A stretch of DNA of 64,000 bases from Cyclobacteriaceae bacterium (GTDB taxonomy: Bacteria; Bacteroidota; Bacteroidia; Cytophagales; Cyclobacteriaceae). Where the stretch lies: NCBI GenBank assembly GCA_020832305.1, contig JAFIEV010000025.1, positions 23,583 to 87,582 on the forward strand, written 5' to 3'. The translations under genes were made by a program, and so were the position numbers. Below are positions 55,165-63,789 of the stretch, piece by piece; within the stretch, counting starts at the first letter, position 1; every line of letters begins with the position of its first letter. The notes under the pieces were generated by a model. It made no database searches. It saw only the letters and a list, made by a program, of their open reading frames with translations, and was not told the DNA's origin.

Positions 55165-56503
55165 ATTTATACTATATATTATAGTCTTAATTTTAATTGT
55201 AGGCATGTTTTTTGTCTTAATTGATGTTAAGTTTGGCACAGTTAATTTAATAAGTACATTCGCTTTGACAATTTTTGTTTTATTGGTTTTTGTTTCCTTT
55301 TTGTCTAAAAAGTATTTTTTTTCCATCTTACCAATAATACTATTATATTTTCCTTCTGCTGTAAATAATTTTTTCCCGTCATTTCTCACATTATCTGGTC
55401 CTGATCAATTTCAGGAAATAGCAGTATTTAATCATATAGATATTTTTTTAATTTTAAACCTAATTAGATATAAATACAATCGTGTTAATATCAATAGTAT
55501 CTATTTTTACATAGCAATATCATTGCTTTTTATTTCAAGTTTGATTAATTTGTTTTACATTAGTGAAATAAATGAATTGAAACAGTTAATGTATGGTACA
55601 AAATACATAAGATTCCTGCTATATTTTTCATTCCTGCCCATAGAAGATATAAATATTAATCGATCTTACATTCTAAGATCTATAGTGTTTGGCTCTTTTG
55701 TATTGATTTCAGAGGCTTTAATATATAGTATTTTAAATGGTTATGATCGTCTCACTTCTGGTTCATTAGGAGTTAATACATTTGCCAACCTTTTAGGCTC
55801 AATTGTGTTATTTATTTTCTTCTATCCAATGCGTTTAAATATAGTTCTTAAAGCAGTTGTATTAATGTTTTTGTTTAGTGCAATAATATTAAGTGGGACA
55901 CGCTCTACAATTATTGTATTGGTTCTTTCTACTTTATTTTTGTACCTTAAACAATTCAAATGGTATTATGTATTATACTTGACAGTGTTTTTGGTCATTA
56001 TTTATTTTACTGTTCAATATATAGGAGAGGTTGATTCCAGATATAATGTTTACTCAATATTAAATAATATTAACGCAGGTGATGGTGATGTCGATATTAA
56101 CATAAGTGAGTCAACAAGTAGTATATATACACGATATTTACTTTTAAATGCTTCTGTTGAAATGATTCGTGATAATCCTTTATTTGGTGTTGGTGCGGGT
56201 AGATGGAATGATGTTAAGCATTTGTATGGCTTTGATATTGAAGTGTTGATTGATTCACACAATTCTTATCTAACCATTTTGTCACAATTTGGTTTATGTG
56301 GTGGATTATATCTTTTAATTATTTATTTTAAGCCTTTAAAACTTTTTTACAATAAATCTTCAAGCTCTCCTCTTTTGTATTTTAATCTTTTTATAATATA
56401 TTTTTGTTTTGCAGCATTTTTCAATAGTGAAATTAATAAGGTACAATTGATTAGCTGGTTCTCTTTTATTCTTTCATGTAATTTTCAGTTAAAAAAGATA
56501 TGA
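55139..56503 (+). CDS. O-antigen/capsule polymerase (Wzy-like)
   Basis: The 454-residue protein has about 11 membrane segments and the Wzy_C/O-antigen-ligase stretch NPLFGVGAGRWND, followed by DSHNSYLTILSQFG (about 385-398), which includes the conserved His region. It joins lipid-linked repeat units in the periplasm. Base composition is extremely AT-rich (9 G or C in 60 bases at 55441-55500). It begins inside the end of the preceding gene and overlaps the next gene by four bases. Confidence 0.87.
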   Translation: MELRLLTYKFILYIIVLILIVGMFFVLIDVKFGTVNLISTFALTIFVLLVFVSFLSKKYFFSILPIILLYFPSAVNNFFPSFLTLSGPDQFQEIAVFNHIDIFLILNLIRYKYNRVNINSIYFYIAISLLFISSLINLFYISEINELKQLMYGTKYIRFLLYFSFLPIEDININRSYILRSIVFGSFVLISEALIYSILNGYDRLTSGSLGVNTFANLLGSIVLFIFFYPMRLNIVLKAVVLMFLFSAIILSGTRSTIIVLVLSTLFLYLKQFKWYYVLYLTVFLVIIYFTVQYIGEVDSRYNVYSILNNINAGDGDVDINISESTSSIYTRYLLLNASVEMIRDNPLFGVGAGRWNDVKHLYGFDIEVLIDSHNSYLTILSQFGLCGGLYLLIIYFKPLKLFYNKSSSSPLLYFNLFIIYFCFAAFFNSEINKVQLISWFSFILSCNFQLKKI

Positions 56504-57603
56504 GAAAAATAGCAATAATTGGCACAAAGGGATATCCTTATGTATATGGTGGGTATGAAACTTTTGTGAAGGAGATAGTTGAAAGACTTAATGATAAGTT
56601 AGAAATACATATCTATTGTCATAAGAGTCTCTTCAAGAGCAGACCTTCCAGCGTTAAGGGAGTATTTTTACATTATGTGCCTGCAATTGAGACAAAAACC
56701 TTAAGTCAGCTTAGCCATAGTTTTTTAAGTACAATTCATGCAATTTTCCATAACTATGATGTTCTTTTTTTTGTCAACACTGCAAATGGTCCATTTGGTT
56801 TGTTGGCGAAGCTGTTTCTGAAAAAAATAGTAATTAATACAGACGGAGTGGAATGGCATCGTCCAAAATGGAAAGGGTTGGGTTCTAAGTATTTTTACTT
56901 TTCATCATGGCTTACCGCTAAAGTATTTGATGTGCTAATATCAGATTCAATTGAAATGCAATCCTTATATAAGAAATTATTTAAAAGAGATTCTATTGTT
57001 ATTGCCTATGGTGCAAATATAAAATTTGACGTATCTGAAAAGTCTTTCTCTAATTTTGGTTTACAAACAGCAGAGTATTTTCTCATTGTTGGACGGTTAA
57101 TACCTGACAATAATGCAGATATTATTGTAAAAGGATATCTTAAGTCTGGCTCTTCCAAAAAACTTGTTATTGTAGGTGATGTTCCCTACAAAGATAAATT
57201 TGTCGACTACATTAAGTCCTTTCAATCAGATTCCATATTATTTACTGGATATGTAACAGATCAGGAAGAGTTGTTTCAATTGTATTCTAATAGTTTTGCG
57301 TATTTACATGGACATGAATACGGAGGTACAAATCCAACTTTACTTAAAGCACTGGCCTATGGCTGCGCAATTTTGGCTTTAGATACTCCTTTCAGCAGAG
57401 AAGTTTTGGCCGATGATGAATATGGATTGTATTTCATAAAGGATTTAAATAGCGTGGCTGAATGTATTCGATTCGCTGAAAGTAATGTAGATAAGTTAAA
57501 CATGTTAAGAAAAATAGCTCGAAATAGAATCACGGATAATTATACATGGGAGAAAGTGGCAGGCCAATATTTAGACTTATTTTCAGAAATGTCCGATAAA
57601 TAG
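56500..57603 (+). CDS. Glycosyltransferase, GT4-like (DUF1972-type N-terminus)
   Basis: The 367-residue GT-B protein has the N-terminal KIAIIGTKGYPYVYGGYETFVKE and VINTDGVEWHRPKWKG segments characteristic of the DUF1972 group of glycosyltransferases. The C-terminal donor region has GHEYGGTNPTLLKALAYGCAILALDTPF (in pieces), with the E-x7-E-like element altered to a T/L form. It adds a sugar to the lipid-linked repeat. It is the last gene of the AT-rich core; a 154-base gap with no visible gene follows. Confidence 0.88.
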   Translation: MRKIAIIGTKGYPYVYGGYETFVKEIVERLNDKLEIHIYCHKSLFKSRPSSVKGVFLHYVPAIETKTLSQLSHSFLSTIHAIFHNYDVLFFVNTANGPFGLLAKLFLKKIVINTDGVEWHRPKWKGLGSKYFYFSSWLTAKVFDVLISDSIEMQSLYKKLFKRDSIVIAYGANIKFDVSEKSFSNFGLQTAEYFLIVGRLIPDNNADIIVKGYLKSGSSKKLVIVGDVPYKDKFVDYIKSFQSDSILFTGYVTDQEELFQLYSNSFAYLHGHEYGGTNPTLLKALAYGCAILALDTPFSREVLADDEYGLYFIKDLNSVAECIRFAESNVDKLNMLRKIARNRITDNYTWEKVAGQYLDLFSEMSDK

Positions 57604-57757
57604 TTGGCTTATAATTAATTGTCCTTGATTAGAATATAATGACCGAGAAAGTGACATATTTTTTTATAAAACCTTGTCATTTGAAGCTAGATATTAAGAA
57701 CCAAATATTTATATAAATTTCTGCTTAATTAGTCGTACAAAACACTTATGTCTATCA

Positions 57758-59386
57758 ATGATGTTGATATTGCGTTATACTTACATCGTATATTTGATTT
57801 TTGTAGCTTCATTCACCTTAGCAAATGATGATTCTGTAAAATACGATATAGGTTTACATAATATTTTTTCTAGAACTGAAACACCACTTCCTTTTTGGTT
57901 ATTGTTTGGAAATAATGGAATAATAGGCCACCATAATCAACAAAGTTTTGCTATTTTCAGCGTTAATGTACCTATTCAAATAAAATCCAAGTTTGGTATT
58001 CAATCCGGCATAACTTTTTTAGGTAATATGTATGGTAACAACAGTATGCTGCCAGAGGTTTTTATAAATTTTGAATTATTTAATTTTGAAATAAAAGCGG
58101 GTAAAGAGTCATACTCCATTAATCAATATGGTGACGGATTAAATCAAGGATCCTGGCTTCTAAGCAATAATTTCAGGCCGCCTCCTAGACTAGGTTTCGG
58201 TATTTTTAAGTATACAGTATTGCCATTTATACCGTTTATTGAAATAAAGGGAGCAGCTAACATAGGTGTTTTAAATGATGATCGTGGTAATAGGGGGATT
58301 ATCAACCCGCTGCTTCATGAAAAATTTGGCTATATCCGTTCAACGGGTTTACCTATTAACCCACATATTGGTCTAATTCATTCTGCAATATTCGGAGGAA
58401 AATTGCCGAATGGTAATAAAATACCAGGCGATTTTATCTCAGTTTTTTTTGCTACCCCTTCTCGCAAAGTCGGGGAGTTATTTCCTGGGGAGGCTTCTAA
58501 TGTGGCTGGGGCACACTCTGGTTTGTTTGATTTTGGTTTTTACCTGGATGTAAAAAAGACCAGAATACAGTTTTATCATCAAAAGCCTTTTACCGATGGA
58601 TCTGGTTTCATCCGTTTTTTTAGATTTAATAAGGATATGTTAACGGGTGTTCATATTTCAAATATACAGAAAACATGGTTAACAGAATTTTTATTTCAAT
58701 ATTCCAATACACAATGGCAAAGTGGACCTGGCTCTCCTGACCCTGTGGTTAATGGAAATTTTGTATTTTTAGATCAAATCGAAGATTATGACCGTTTTAT
58801 GGACGAAAACTTCAATTTGCCTCCACAGAAATATACAAGAGATCAGGTCTCTGATTATTTAGTTGAAAATCTAAATTACGGATACCGTTTTGGAGGGAGG
58901 GATAATTATCTCAACAATTATATGTATCATAAGGGCTGGACATATCATGGTTTTGTAATGGGTAACCCATTAATGCTTACTTACGATCGAATGAGAGCGG
59001 TAGATCCTAATCTTAATTTTCCATATGACAGATTTATCGTTAATAACCGTGTAAAATCTTTTCACACTGGTGTAAAAGGAAACATAAGCAAAGCAACGAG
59101 TTATCGGTTTCTTTATACTAGCTCTGGCAATTTGGGTACTTATTTTGGCGAAAACCAGGGATTTAGTGGTTGGGAATCTCTGAATGTCAATTCTGAGTAT
59201 AATTATTATTTTAAAGAAGGGAAGTACCAGAATTATATTCTTTTAGAGTTAAATGTAGAATTACCAAAAAACCCATCATTTAACTTTTCGGCTTCAACAG
59301 CCTTTGATTTTGGAGATATGTATAAGAGTCTTGGATTCATTTTCTCTGCCAGTTATTCTGGTGGTTTCACCATAAACAAGAAGTAA
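57758..59386 (+). CDS. Capsule assembly protein, Wzi-like outer-membrane barrel
   Basis: The 542-residue protein has a signal peptide (1-23, ending TLAND) and long beta-barrel-like repeats rich in aromatic residues. Its YSINQYGDGLNQGSWLLSNN and GYRFGGRDNYLNNYMYHKGWTYHGFVMGNPL (in pieces) match capsule assembly Wzi-family proteins, which bind the polymer at the cell surface. Two ATGs (57758, 57761) are equally possible. The location between the transferase and the priming enzyme fits this role. Confidence 0.82.
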   Translation: MMLILRYTYIVYLIFVASFTLANDDSVKYDIGLHNIFSRTETPLPFWLLFGNNGIIGHHNQQSFAIFSVNVPIQIKSKFGIQSGITFLGNMYGNNSMLPEVFINFELFNFEIKAGKESYSINQYGDGLNQGSWLLSNNFRPPPRLGFGIFKYTVLPFIPFIEIKGAANIGVLNDDRGNRGIINPLLHEKFGYIRSTGLPINPHIGLIHSAIFGGKLPNGNKIPGDFISVFFATPSRKVGELFPGEASNVAGAHSGLFDFGFYLDVKKTRIQFYHQKPFTDGSGFIRFFRFNKDMLTGVHISNIQKTWLTEFLFQYSNTQWQSGPGSPDPVVNGNFVFLDQIEDYDRFMDENFNLPPQKYTRDQVSDYLVENLNYGYRFGGRDNYLNNYMYHKGWTYHGFVMGNPLMLTYDRMRAVDPNLNFPYDRFIVNNRVKSFHTGVKGNISKATSYRFLYTSSGNLGTYFGENQGFSGWESLNVNSEYNYYFKEGKYQNYILLELNVELPKNPSFNFSASTAFDFGDMYKSLGFIFSASYSGGFTINKK

Positions 59387-59410
59387 ATTTTCTAAATCTA
59401 TTAATTTGCT

Positions 59411-60790
59411 ATGCAAAATATAGGATATTCTAAATATCAAAAGACACTCAGTATTCTCACGGATATTGCAATATTGAATGTAAGTTATTTTTCTATATAT
59501 ATATATCACTTTAATTCATTGAATGCATTTGCGCAAAGCAGGTATTTTGAATTATTACTGTTTTATAATATTGCATGGTTTTTTTCAGTAAATGCGCTAA
59601 AGGTCTATGATATCAGTAGAACAAATAGCACTGAGGATACAGTAAAAAGATTACTTAACGCTTTGTTGCTGTTTTTAATACTCATTTTTGCTTTTTTAGG
59701 TTTAAAAGGAATTCTTTATAATAAGTATTTGATTTTTCAATCTTATGTTTTGACTGCTTTTTTATTGACAATTAGCAATATAACGGTAATTGCCTTACTT
59801 AAAAACTATCGTAGAAAGGGGTATAATTTCAGAAATGTACTCATTGCAGGTTATGGTGAAATTGCTATTGATTTAAAGGAGTATTTAATGAATAATCCGC
59901 AACTGGGTTACAAGTTGTTGGGGATATTTGATGATAAATCTGATAGCAATGAAATTAAAGGAAACATTAAGAGTATTGAGAAATTCTGTGCTGAAAGCGT
60001 AATACACGAAATATATTGTTGTCTTCCATATATTGAACCAAGGCAAGTGAGAAGACTTATTAAATTTTCTGAGAATAATTTTATCAAAGTTGGGATAATA
60101 CCTGATATTAGAGGTTTTCCCGGTAAAAATGTAGAGGTCAGCCTTTATGATTTTATTCCGGTTTTAAACTTTAGACCTGGTCCTTTAGAAGATCAGTTTA
60201 ATGCATTTATAAAAAGGAGCTTTGACCTGTTACTTTCAATTTTGGTTTTAGTTTGTATTCTTTCCTGGCTTTTTCCTCTTTTTGCTATTTTTATAAAATT
60301 GGAATCTCCCGGCCCTGCTTTATTTATTCAAAGACGTACGGGACGGGGCAATAAATCCTTTAGATGTTACAAGTTCCGGACCATGCATGTAAATAAAGAT
60401 GCAAATCAAAAACAAGCTACCCGTGATGATGCACGTATTACCCGTTTTGGCAGGTTTTTAAGAAGAACAAACCTTGATGAAATGCCTCAGTTTTTCAATG
60501 TTTTAAAGGGCGAAATGTCCGTTGTTGGTCCCAGGCCACATATGTTGAAACATACTGAAGAATTTACTCTCGCGGTGGAAAAATTTATGCTCAGGCATTA
60601 TGTAAAACCAGGCATTACAGGTCTCGCACAAATTAAAGGGTACCGTGGTGAAACCAATACCTACGAAAAGCTTAAAAACCGTGTTAAATTAGACCGTTTT
60701 TATGTTGCCAACTGGTCATTATTTTTTGACATCAGAATTATACTTTTAACTACTTATTCAATGCTCAAAGGAGACAAAAATGCTTTCTAA
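59411..60790 (+). CDS. Undecaprenyl-phosphate sugar phosphotransferase (WcaJ/WbaP type)
   Basis: The 459-residue protein has five membrane segments, a CoA-binding-like middle domain starting at NVLIAGYGEIAIDL, and the C-terminal bacterial sugar-transferase domain. Motifs are KRSFDLLLS, KFRTMHVNKDA, TNLDEMPQFFNVLKGEMSVVGPRPH (the catalytic DE with VGPRP, in pieces) and KPGITGLAQIKGYRGET. It transfers a hexose-1-phosphate to undecaprenyl phosphate to start the repeat unit. It ends the operon; a long hairpin lies 212 bases beyond. Its composition is like the genome average again. Confidence 0.95.
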   Translation: MQNIGYSKYQKTLSILTDIAILNVSYFSIYIYHFNSLNAFAQSRYFELLLFYNIAWFFSVNALKVYDISRTNSTEDTVKRLLNALLLFLILIFAFLGLKGILYNKYLIFQSYVLTAFLLTISNITVIALLKNYRRKGYNFRNVLIAGYGEIAIDLKEYLMNNPQLGYKLLGIFDDKSDSNEIKGNIKSIEKFCAESVIHEIYCCLPYIEPRQVRRLIKFSENNFIKVGIIPDIRGFPGKNVEVSLYDFIPVLNFRPGPLEDQFNAFIKRSFDLLLSILVLVCILSWLFPLFAIFIKLESPGPALFIQRRTGRGNKSFRCYKFRTMHVNKDANQKQATRDDARITRFGRFLRRTNLDEMPQFFNVLKGEMSVVGPRPHMLKHTEEFTLAVEKFMLRHYVKPGITGLAQIKGYRGETNTYEKLKNRVKLDRFYVANWSLFFDIRIILLTTYSMLKGDKNAF

Positions 60791-61001
60791 TACATTACCT
60801 TAAAGTAAGAGCATTTGATCGAAGATATTCATTTCAGACTAATCCGCATCCCATGAAGAAAAATGAAAATTTCGATTTTCCAGTGAGATGGCATTGCAGT
60901 AGACAAATACTGAAGTGGTATGGCTTACCGGTGAGAAATTTGCTTATCAAATATCGTCGTCTCTGACTGACCGGTATTTAAATTCCAATGGTGAATAAAC
61001 T

Positions 61002-61034
61002 AAAATAGACTGTCTTTTTGAGACAGCCTATTTT
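61002..61034. terminator. Bidirectional terminator between the capsule operon and degP
   Basis: AAAATAG-A-CTGTCT (61002-61015) and AGACAG-C-CTATTTT (61021-61034) form a 13-bp stem with one mismatch and a short TTTTG loop. The AT-rich outer arm supplies T-runs on both strands. The gap from 60791 otherwise holds no convincing gene. Confidence 0.7.
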
Positions 61035-61069
61035 ACCAAAGTGTTTATAAAAGGATCAATTCTTATTTC

Positions 61070-62560
61070 TTACCATCCGATACCGTAATAAGCTTCTTCA
61101 CCATCCGGATAAATACCAGCTATCAAAACGCCACCTGACTTATTCCTGAGAATGGTCACCAGGTCATTTACATTTTCAACGGGCGCTTTATCAATGGAGG
61201 TGATTATATATCCTTTGCGTATTCCGGCATTTTTCCATTTGCCATCACCCAGTTCTTCTAATTTAACACCACCATCCAGTTTATACTTCTTCTTTTCATC
61301 ATCAGTTAAATTGGCAAATGTACCTCCTTCGATGGCAATACTTTCGTTTCTTTGAACCACTTTAACTTCATTCATCATATTCTTCAGAACAATATCAACT
61401 TTTTTGTCCTTTCCTCCCCTTCGGTAATTCACAGAAACTTTATCACCAGGTCTGTACCTTGCAATCTGATCCTGAAGTTCTGCCACTGTATTTACTCTAA
61501 TGTTATTGACTTCAGTAATAATGTCACCTTCTTTAATGCCGGCCTTATCTGCTGCACTTTCGGGATTTACAGACATTACATAAACGCCCTGAAGCTCTTT
61601 GATCTCCCGTTCCTTTAACCTTGGATCATTGACGTTGGCAATACCAACCCCCAGAAGGGCTCGCTGCACAACACCAAATTCTTTTAAGTCCTCAACAACC
61701 TTTTTCACTATACTTACTGGTACTGCAAAAGAATATCCTGCATAAGAACCAGTCGGCGTTGCTATGGCTGTATTAATACCTATGAGCTGTCCTTTTAAAT
61801 TTACCAGCGCCCCGCCACTGTTACCTGGATTTACCGCGGCATCGGTTTGAATAAATGATTCGATACCATATTCTCTGCCCCGGATAATATTGATATTTCT
61901 GGCTTTTGCACTTACAATACCAGCAGTAACGGTGGATGTTAAATCAAAAGGATTACCTACGGCCAGCACCCATTCACCTACCTTTACAACATCAGAATCA
62001 CCAAATCGAATGAATTGCAAATCCTTTTCATCTATTTTGATTAAGGCAAGATCCGTATTTGGGTCATTCCCGATCAATTTTGCTTTATAGGTTCGGTTAT
62101 CATTCAGCGTCACCTCCATTTCATCGGCATTCTCAATTACATGGTTGTTGGTAACGATGTATCCATCAGGGGTAATAATAACTCCTGAGCCAAAAGATCT
62201 CGAAGGTCTGGATCCGCCACGTCTATCCCTCGGAACATCTCCAAAGAAATCACGCAACATATCTTCAAATGGATTTCTTCCTGAATATCCTTCTGGAGCT
62301 GAAGATTTTAGGGTAGACTTTATATGTACTACGCCAGGCGTAGTCATTTCAGCAGCATAAACAAAATTTAACCCTTCAGGAACGACAAAACGAGAGGTGT
62401 CTTCCAGAAAATTAGTGGTAAATCTATAGTTTTGCTGCTCTTCAATAGTTTGATAAGGAACTCCCTGTTCTTTCACAGTTAGTTTATACACCCCTATCGC
62501 TACTAAGCCTCCAAGTATTGCAGCGAAAAATACGCCTGCAAAAAAATGTTTAGTATTCAT
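61070..62560 (-). CDS. degP: Do-family periplasmic serine protease (DegP/HtrA)
   Basis: The 496-residue trypsin-like protease/chaperone has a hydrophobic N-terminal anchor or signal (about 6-26). The triad is visible: His in VTNNHVIENADEME, Asp in NTDLALIKID, and Ser in VNPGNSGGALV. Two PDZ domains follow: LLGVGIANVNDPR with DKAGIKEGDIITEVNN, and a C-terminal half-conserved one with KNAGIRKGYIITSID. It degrades or refolds misfolded envelope proteins. The ATG at 62560 is chosen because the longer start at 62683 crosses the hsp20 terminator. Confidence 0.96.
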   Translation of the reverse strand: MNTKHFFAGVFFAAILGGLVAIGVYKLTVKEQGVPYQTIEEQQNYRFTTNFLEDTSRFVVPEGLNFVYAAEMTTPGVVHIKSTLKSSAPEGYSGRNPFEDMLRDFFGDVPRDRRGGSRPSRSFGSGVIITPDGYIVTNNHVIENADEMEVTLNDNRTYKAKLIGNDPNTDLALIKIDEKDLQFIRFGDSDVVKVGEWVLAVGNPFDLTSTVTAGIVSAKARNINIIRGREYGIESFIQTDAAVNPGNSGGALVNLKGQLIGINTAIATPTGSYAGYSFAVPVSIVKKVVEDLKEFGVVQRALLGVGIANVNDPRLKEREIKELQGVYVMSVNPESAADKAGIKEGDIITEVNNIRVNTVAELQDQIARYRPGDKVSVNYRRGGKDKKVDIVLKNMMNEVKVVQRNESIAIEGGTFANLTDDEKKKYKLDGGVKLEELGDGKWKNAGIRKGYIITSIDKAPVENVNDLVTILRNKSGGVLIAGIYPDGEEAYYGIGW

Positions 62561-62660
62561 AGCTATTAGTTTTTTTAAAATAAATGTTTTATTTCTCTCC
62601 GCGATGCATCTAAAATAACGCCAGAAGCAGAATTTGGATACTCCTTTAACAAAAATTAAC

Positions 62661-62688
62661 GAAAAAAGGTGGTCAAAAGCCACCTTTT
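62661..62688 (-). terminator. Rho-independent terminator of hsp20
   Basis: AAAAGGTGG (62664-62672) and CCACCTTTT (62680-62688) pair perfectly around a 7-base loop; on the minus strand a run of six T follows. It lies 41 bases after the hsp20 stop and upstream of degP, so degP has its own promoter. Confidence 0.9.
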
Positions 62689-62728
62689 ATTATCATTTAT
62701 CAACATTTTTTGTTTTGAATAGACGGTT

Positions 62729-63160
62729 TTATGAAACCTTAATTGTCTTTTTAAAGGGTTTTTCTGCCTTTTTAGTGATTTCAAGTTTCAGAATTCCATC
62801 TTCATATTTCGCTTCAATGCTATCAGAGCGCAGGTCATCAGAAAGTGTAAAACTCCTCTCGTAGGTTCCATAATGCGATTCTACGCGATGCCCTTTATTG
62901 GGTTCCTGCAATTGAGCTTTTCGTCTTTCAGCTTTGATGTACAATACATTTTGATCAATTTTCAAATCAATATCCTCCTTTTTCACACCAGGAATTTCCA
63001 GGAACAACAGATAATTTTTTTCTGTTTCGAAAATATCAACCCTTGGCCTGATGCTATTGACTTCCTGTGATTCTGAAGTGACAGTATCACCCATAAATTG
63101 ATTAATCAGCTGATCGAGCTCTGAACCAAAACGATTGCCGGAATATTTAATAAGTGCCAT
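62729..63160 (-). CDS. Hsp20 / alpha-crystallin-type small heat-shock protein
   Basis: The 143-residue protein has a short N-terminal arm, an alpha-crystallin domain (about 35-130) with YLLFLEIPGVKKEDIDLKID and the core DGILKLEITKK, the A-x-x-x-n-G-v-L-like consensus of the family. A C-terminal I-x-V-like FKKTIKVS tail follows. It holds unfolded proteins in an ATP-independent way. It is monocistronic, on the minus strand beside degP; both serve protein quality control. A perfect inverted repeat lies about 70-90 bases upstream. Confidence 0.95.
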   Translation of the reverse strand: MALIKYSGNRFGSELDQLINQFMGDTVTSESQEVNSIRPRVDIFETEKNYLLFLEIPGVKKEDIDLKIDQNVLYIKAERRKAQLQEPNKGHRVESHYGTYERSFTLSDDLRSDSIEAKYEDGILKLEITKKAEKPFKKTIKVS

Positions 63161-63228
63161 AGTTATTTAATTTTTTGTTGAACCATTCATTTTTGTGAAC
63201 CTAAATTCGAAAACCATGCCATAGGTAG

Positions 63229-63250
63229 TTTGTCTAAAAAAGCAGACAAA
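63229..63250. promoter_or_regulatory. Perfect 7-bp inverted repeat upstream of hsp20, candidate operator
   Basis: TTTGTCT (63229-63235) and AGACAAA (63244-63250) are exact inverted copies 8 bases apart, 69-90 bases before the hsp20 start. It may be a stress-regulator binding site. It does not match the CIRCE element. The rest of 63161-63446 contains only one more palindrome, ATGATCA (63403-63409) / TGATCAT (63415-63421), upstream of the tRNA-related units, and no gene. Confidence 0.35.
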
Positions 63251-63446
63251 ATGACGCATTATTAATCGAATGATGGTTATAAGGAGACACAATGGCATAA
63301 TTTAAGGTTGGTAACGAATTTCAGAGAAATTGATAAAATATTTTTTTATGTGTGTGCTTTGAATTTTATATTGCAACCACTAATATTGCAGTCCGTTTAG
63401 AAATGATCAAGACGTGATCATGTATTTACCGAAAAATACTGGTATT

Positions 63447-63552
63447 TCCTCAGTCGCTCTTGCCGATTTTATCGGGAGGTTAGAGCATCTGATCCCGATA
63501 TAAGATCGGGAAGGGTCGCTGGTTCATCCCTGGAAGAATTGAACTCTGACAC
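63447..63552 (+). pseudogene. Rearranged tRNA-Asn-derived unit 1 with palindromes
   Basis: The 106-base unit begins TCCTCAG like the acceptor arm of the intact tRNA-Asn and keeps most of the D-arm (GGTTAGAGC), TCTGA, GGGTCGCTGGTTC. The D-loop section is replaced by TTGCCGATTTTATCGGGA and the anticodon loop plus 3' stem by TCCCGATATAAGATCGGGA. The T-arm 3' side and 3' acceptor are replaced by ATCCCTGGAAGAATTGAAC. It has no anticodon and cannot be a tRNA. Confidence 0.85.
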
Positions 63553-63659
63553 TCCTCAGTAGCTCATCCCGATAGTTATCGGGAGGTTAGAGCATCTGAT
63601 CCCGATATAAGATCGGGAAGGGTCGCTGGTTCATCCCTGGAAGAATTGAACTTTGACAC
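63553..63659 (+). pseudogene. Rearranged tRNA-Asn-derived unit 2 with palindromes
   Basis: The 107-base unit repeats unit 1 in tandem: its last 79 bases differ at one position only (63652). The D-loop insert is here a perfect palindrome, TCCCGATAGTTATCGGGA (63566-63583), and the anticodon insert TCCCGATATAAGATCGGGA (63600-63618). GTTCA and TGAAC near the end form a further inverted repeat. It ends exactly where the intact tRNA-Asn starts. Confidence 0.85.
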
Positions 63660-63733
63660 TCCTCAGTAGCTCAGTCGGTTAGAGCATCTGACTGTTAATC
63701 AGAGGGTCGCTGGTTCGAGCCCAGCCTGGGGAG
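63660..63733 (+). tRNA. tRNA-Asn (GTT)
   Basis: A complete cloverleaf is visible. The acceptor TCCTCAG pairs with CTGGGGA (63660-63666 / 63726-63732). The D-stem is GCTC/GAGC, the anticodon stem TCTGA/TCAGA with loop CTGTTAA and anticodon GTT at 63694-63696. The T-arm is GCTGG-TTCGAGC-CCAGC. The discriminator is G63733, and CCA is not encoded directly (GCCCA follows). It is the only intact copy of a three-unit tandem array. Confidence 0.97.
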
Positions 63734-63739
63734 CCCACA

Positions 63740-63771
63740 AAAGCCTTTTCTACACTGGAGAAGGCTTTTTT
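63740..63771 (+). terminator. Terminator of the tRNA-Asn transcript
   Basis: AAAGCCTTTTC (63740-63750) and GAGAAGGCTTT (63758-63768) pair over 11 positions (one G-T), followed by a T-run, starting 7 bases after the tRNA. Confidence 0.9.
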
Positions 63772-63789
63772 ATTTCAAATCAATGTAGT

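Noticed and set aside
60853..60966. 37-codon frame (MKKNENFDFPVRW...) between the capsule operon and degP
   Set aside because: Possible small gene, but with no match known to me and no ribosome-binding site; may be a fragment of a lost gene.
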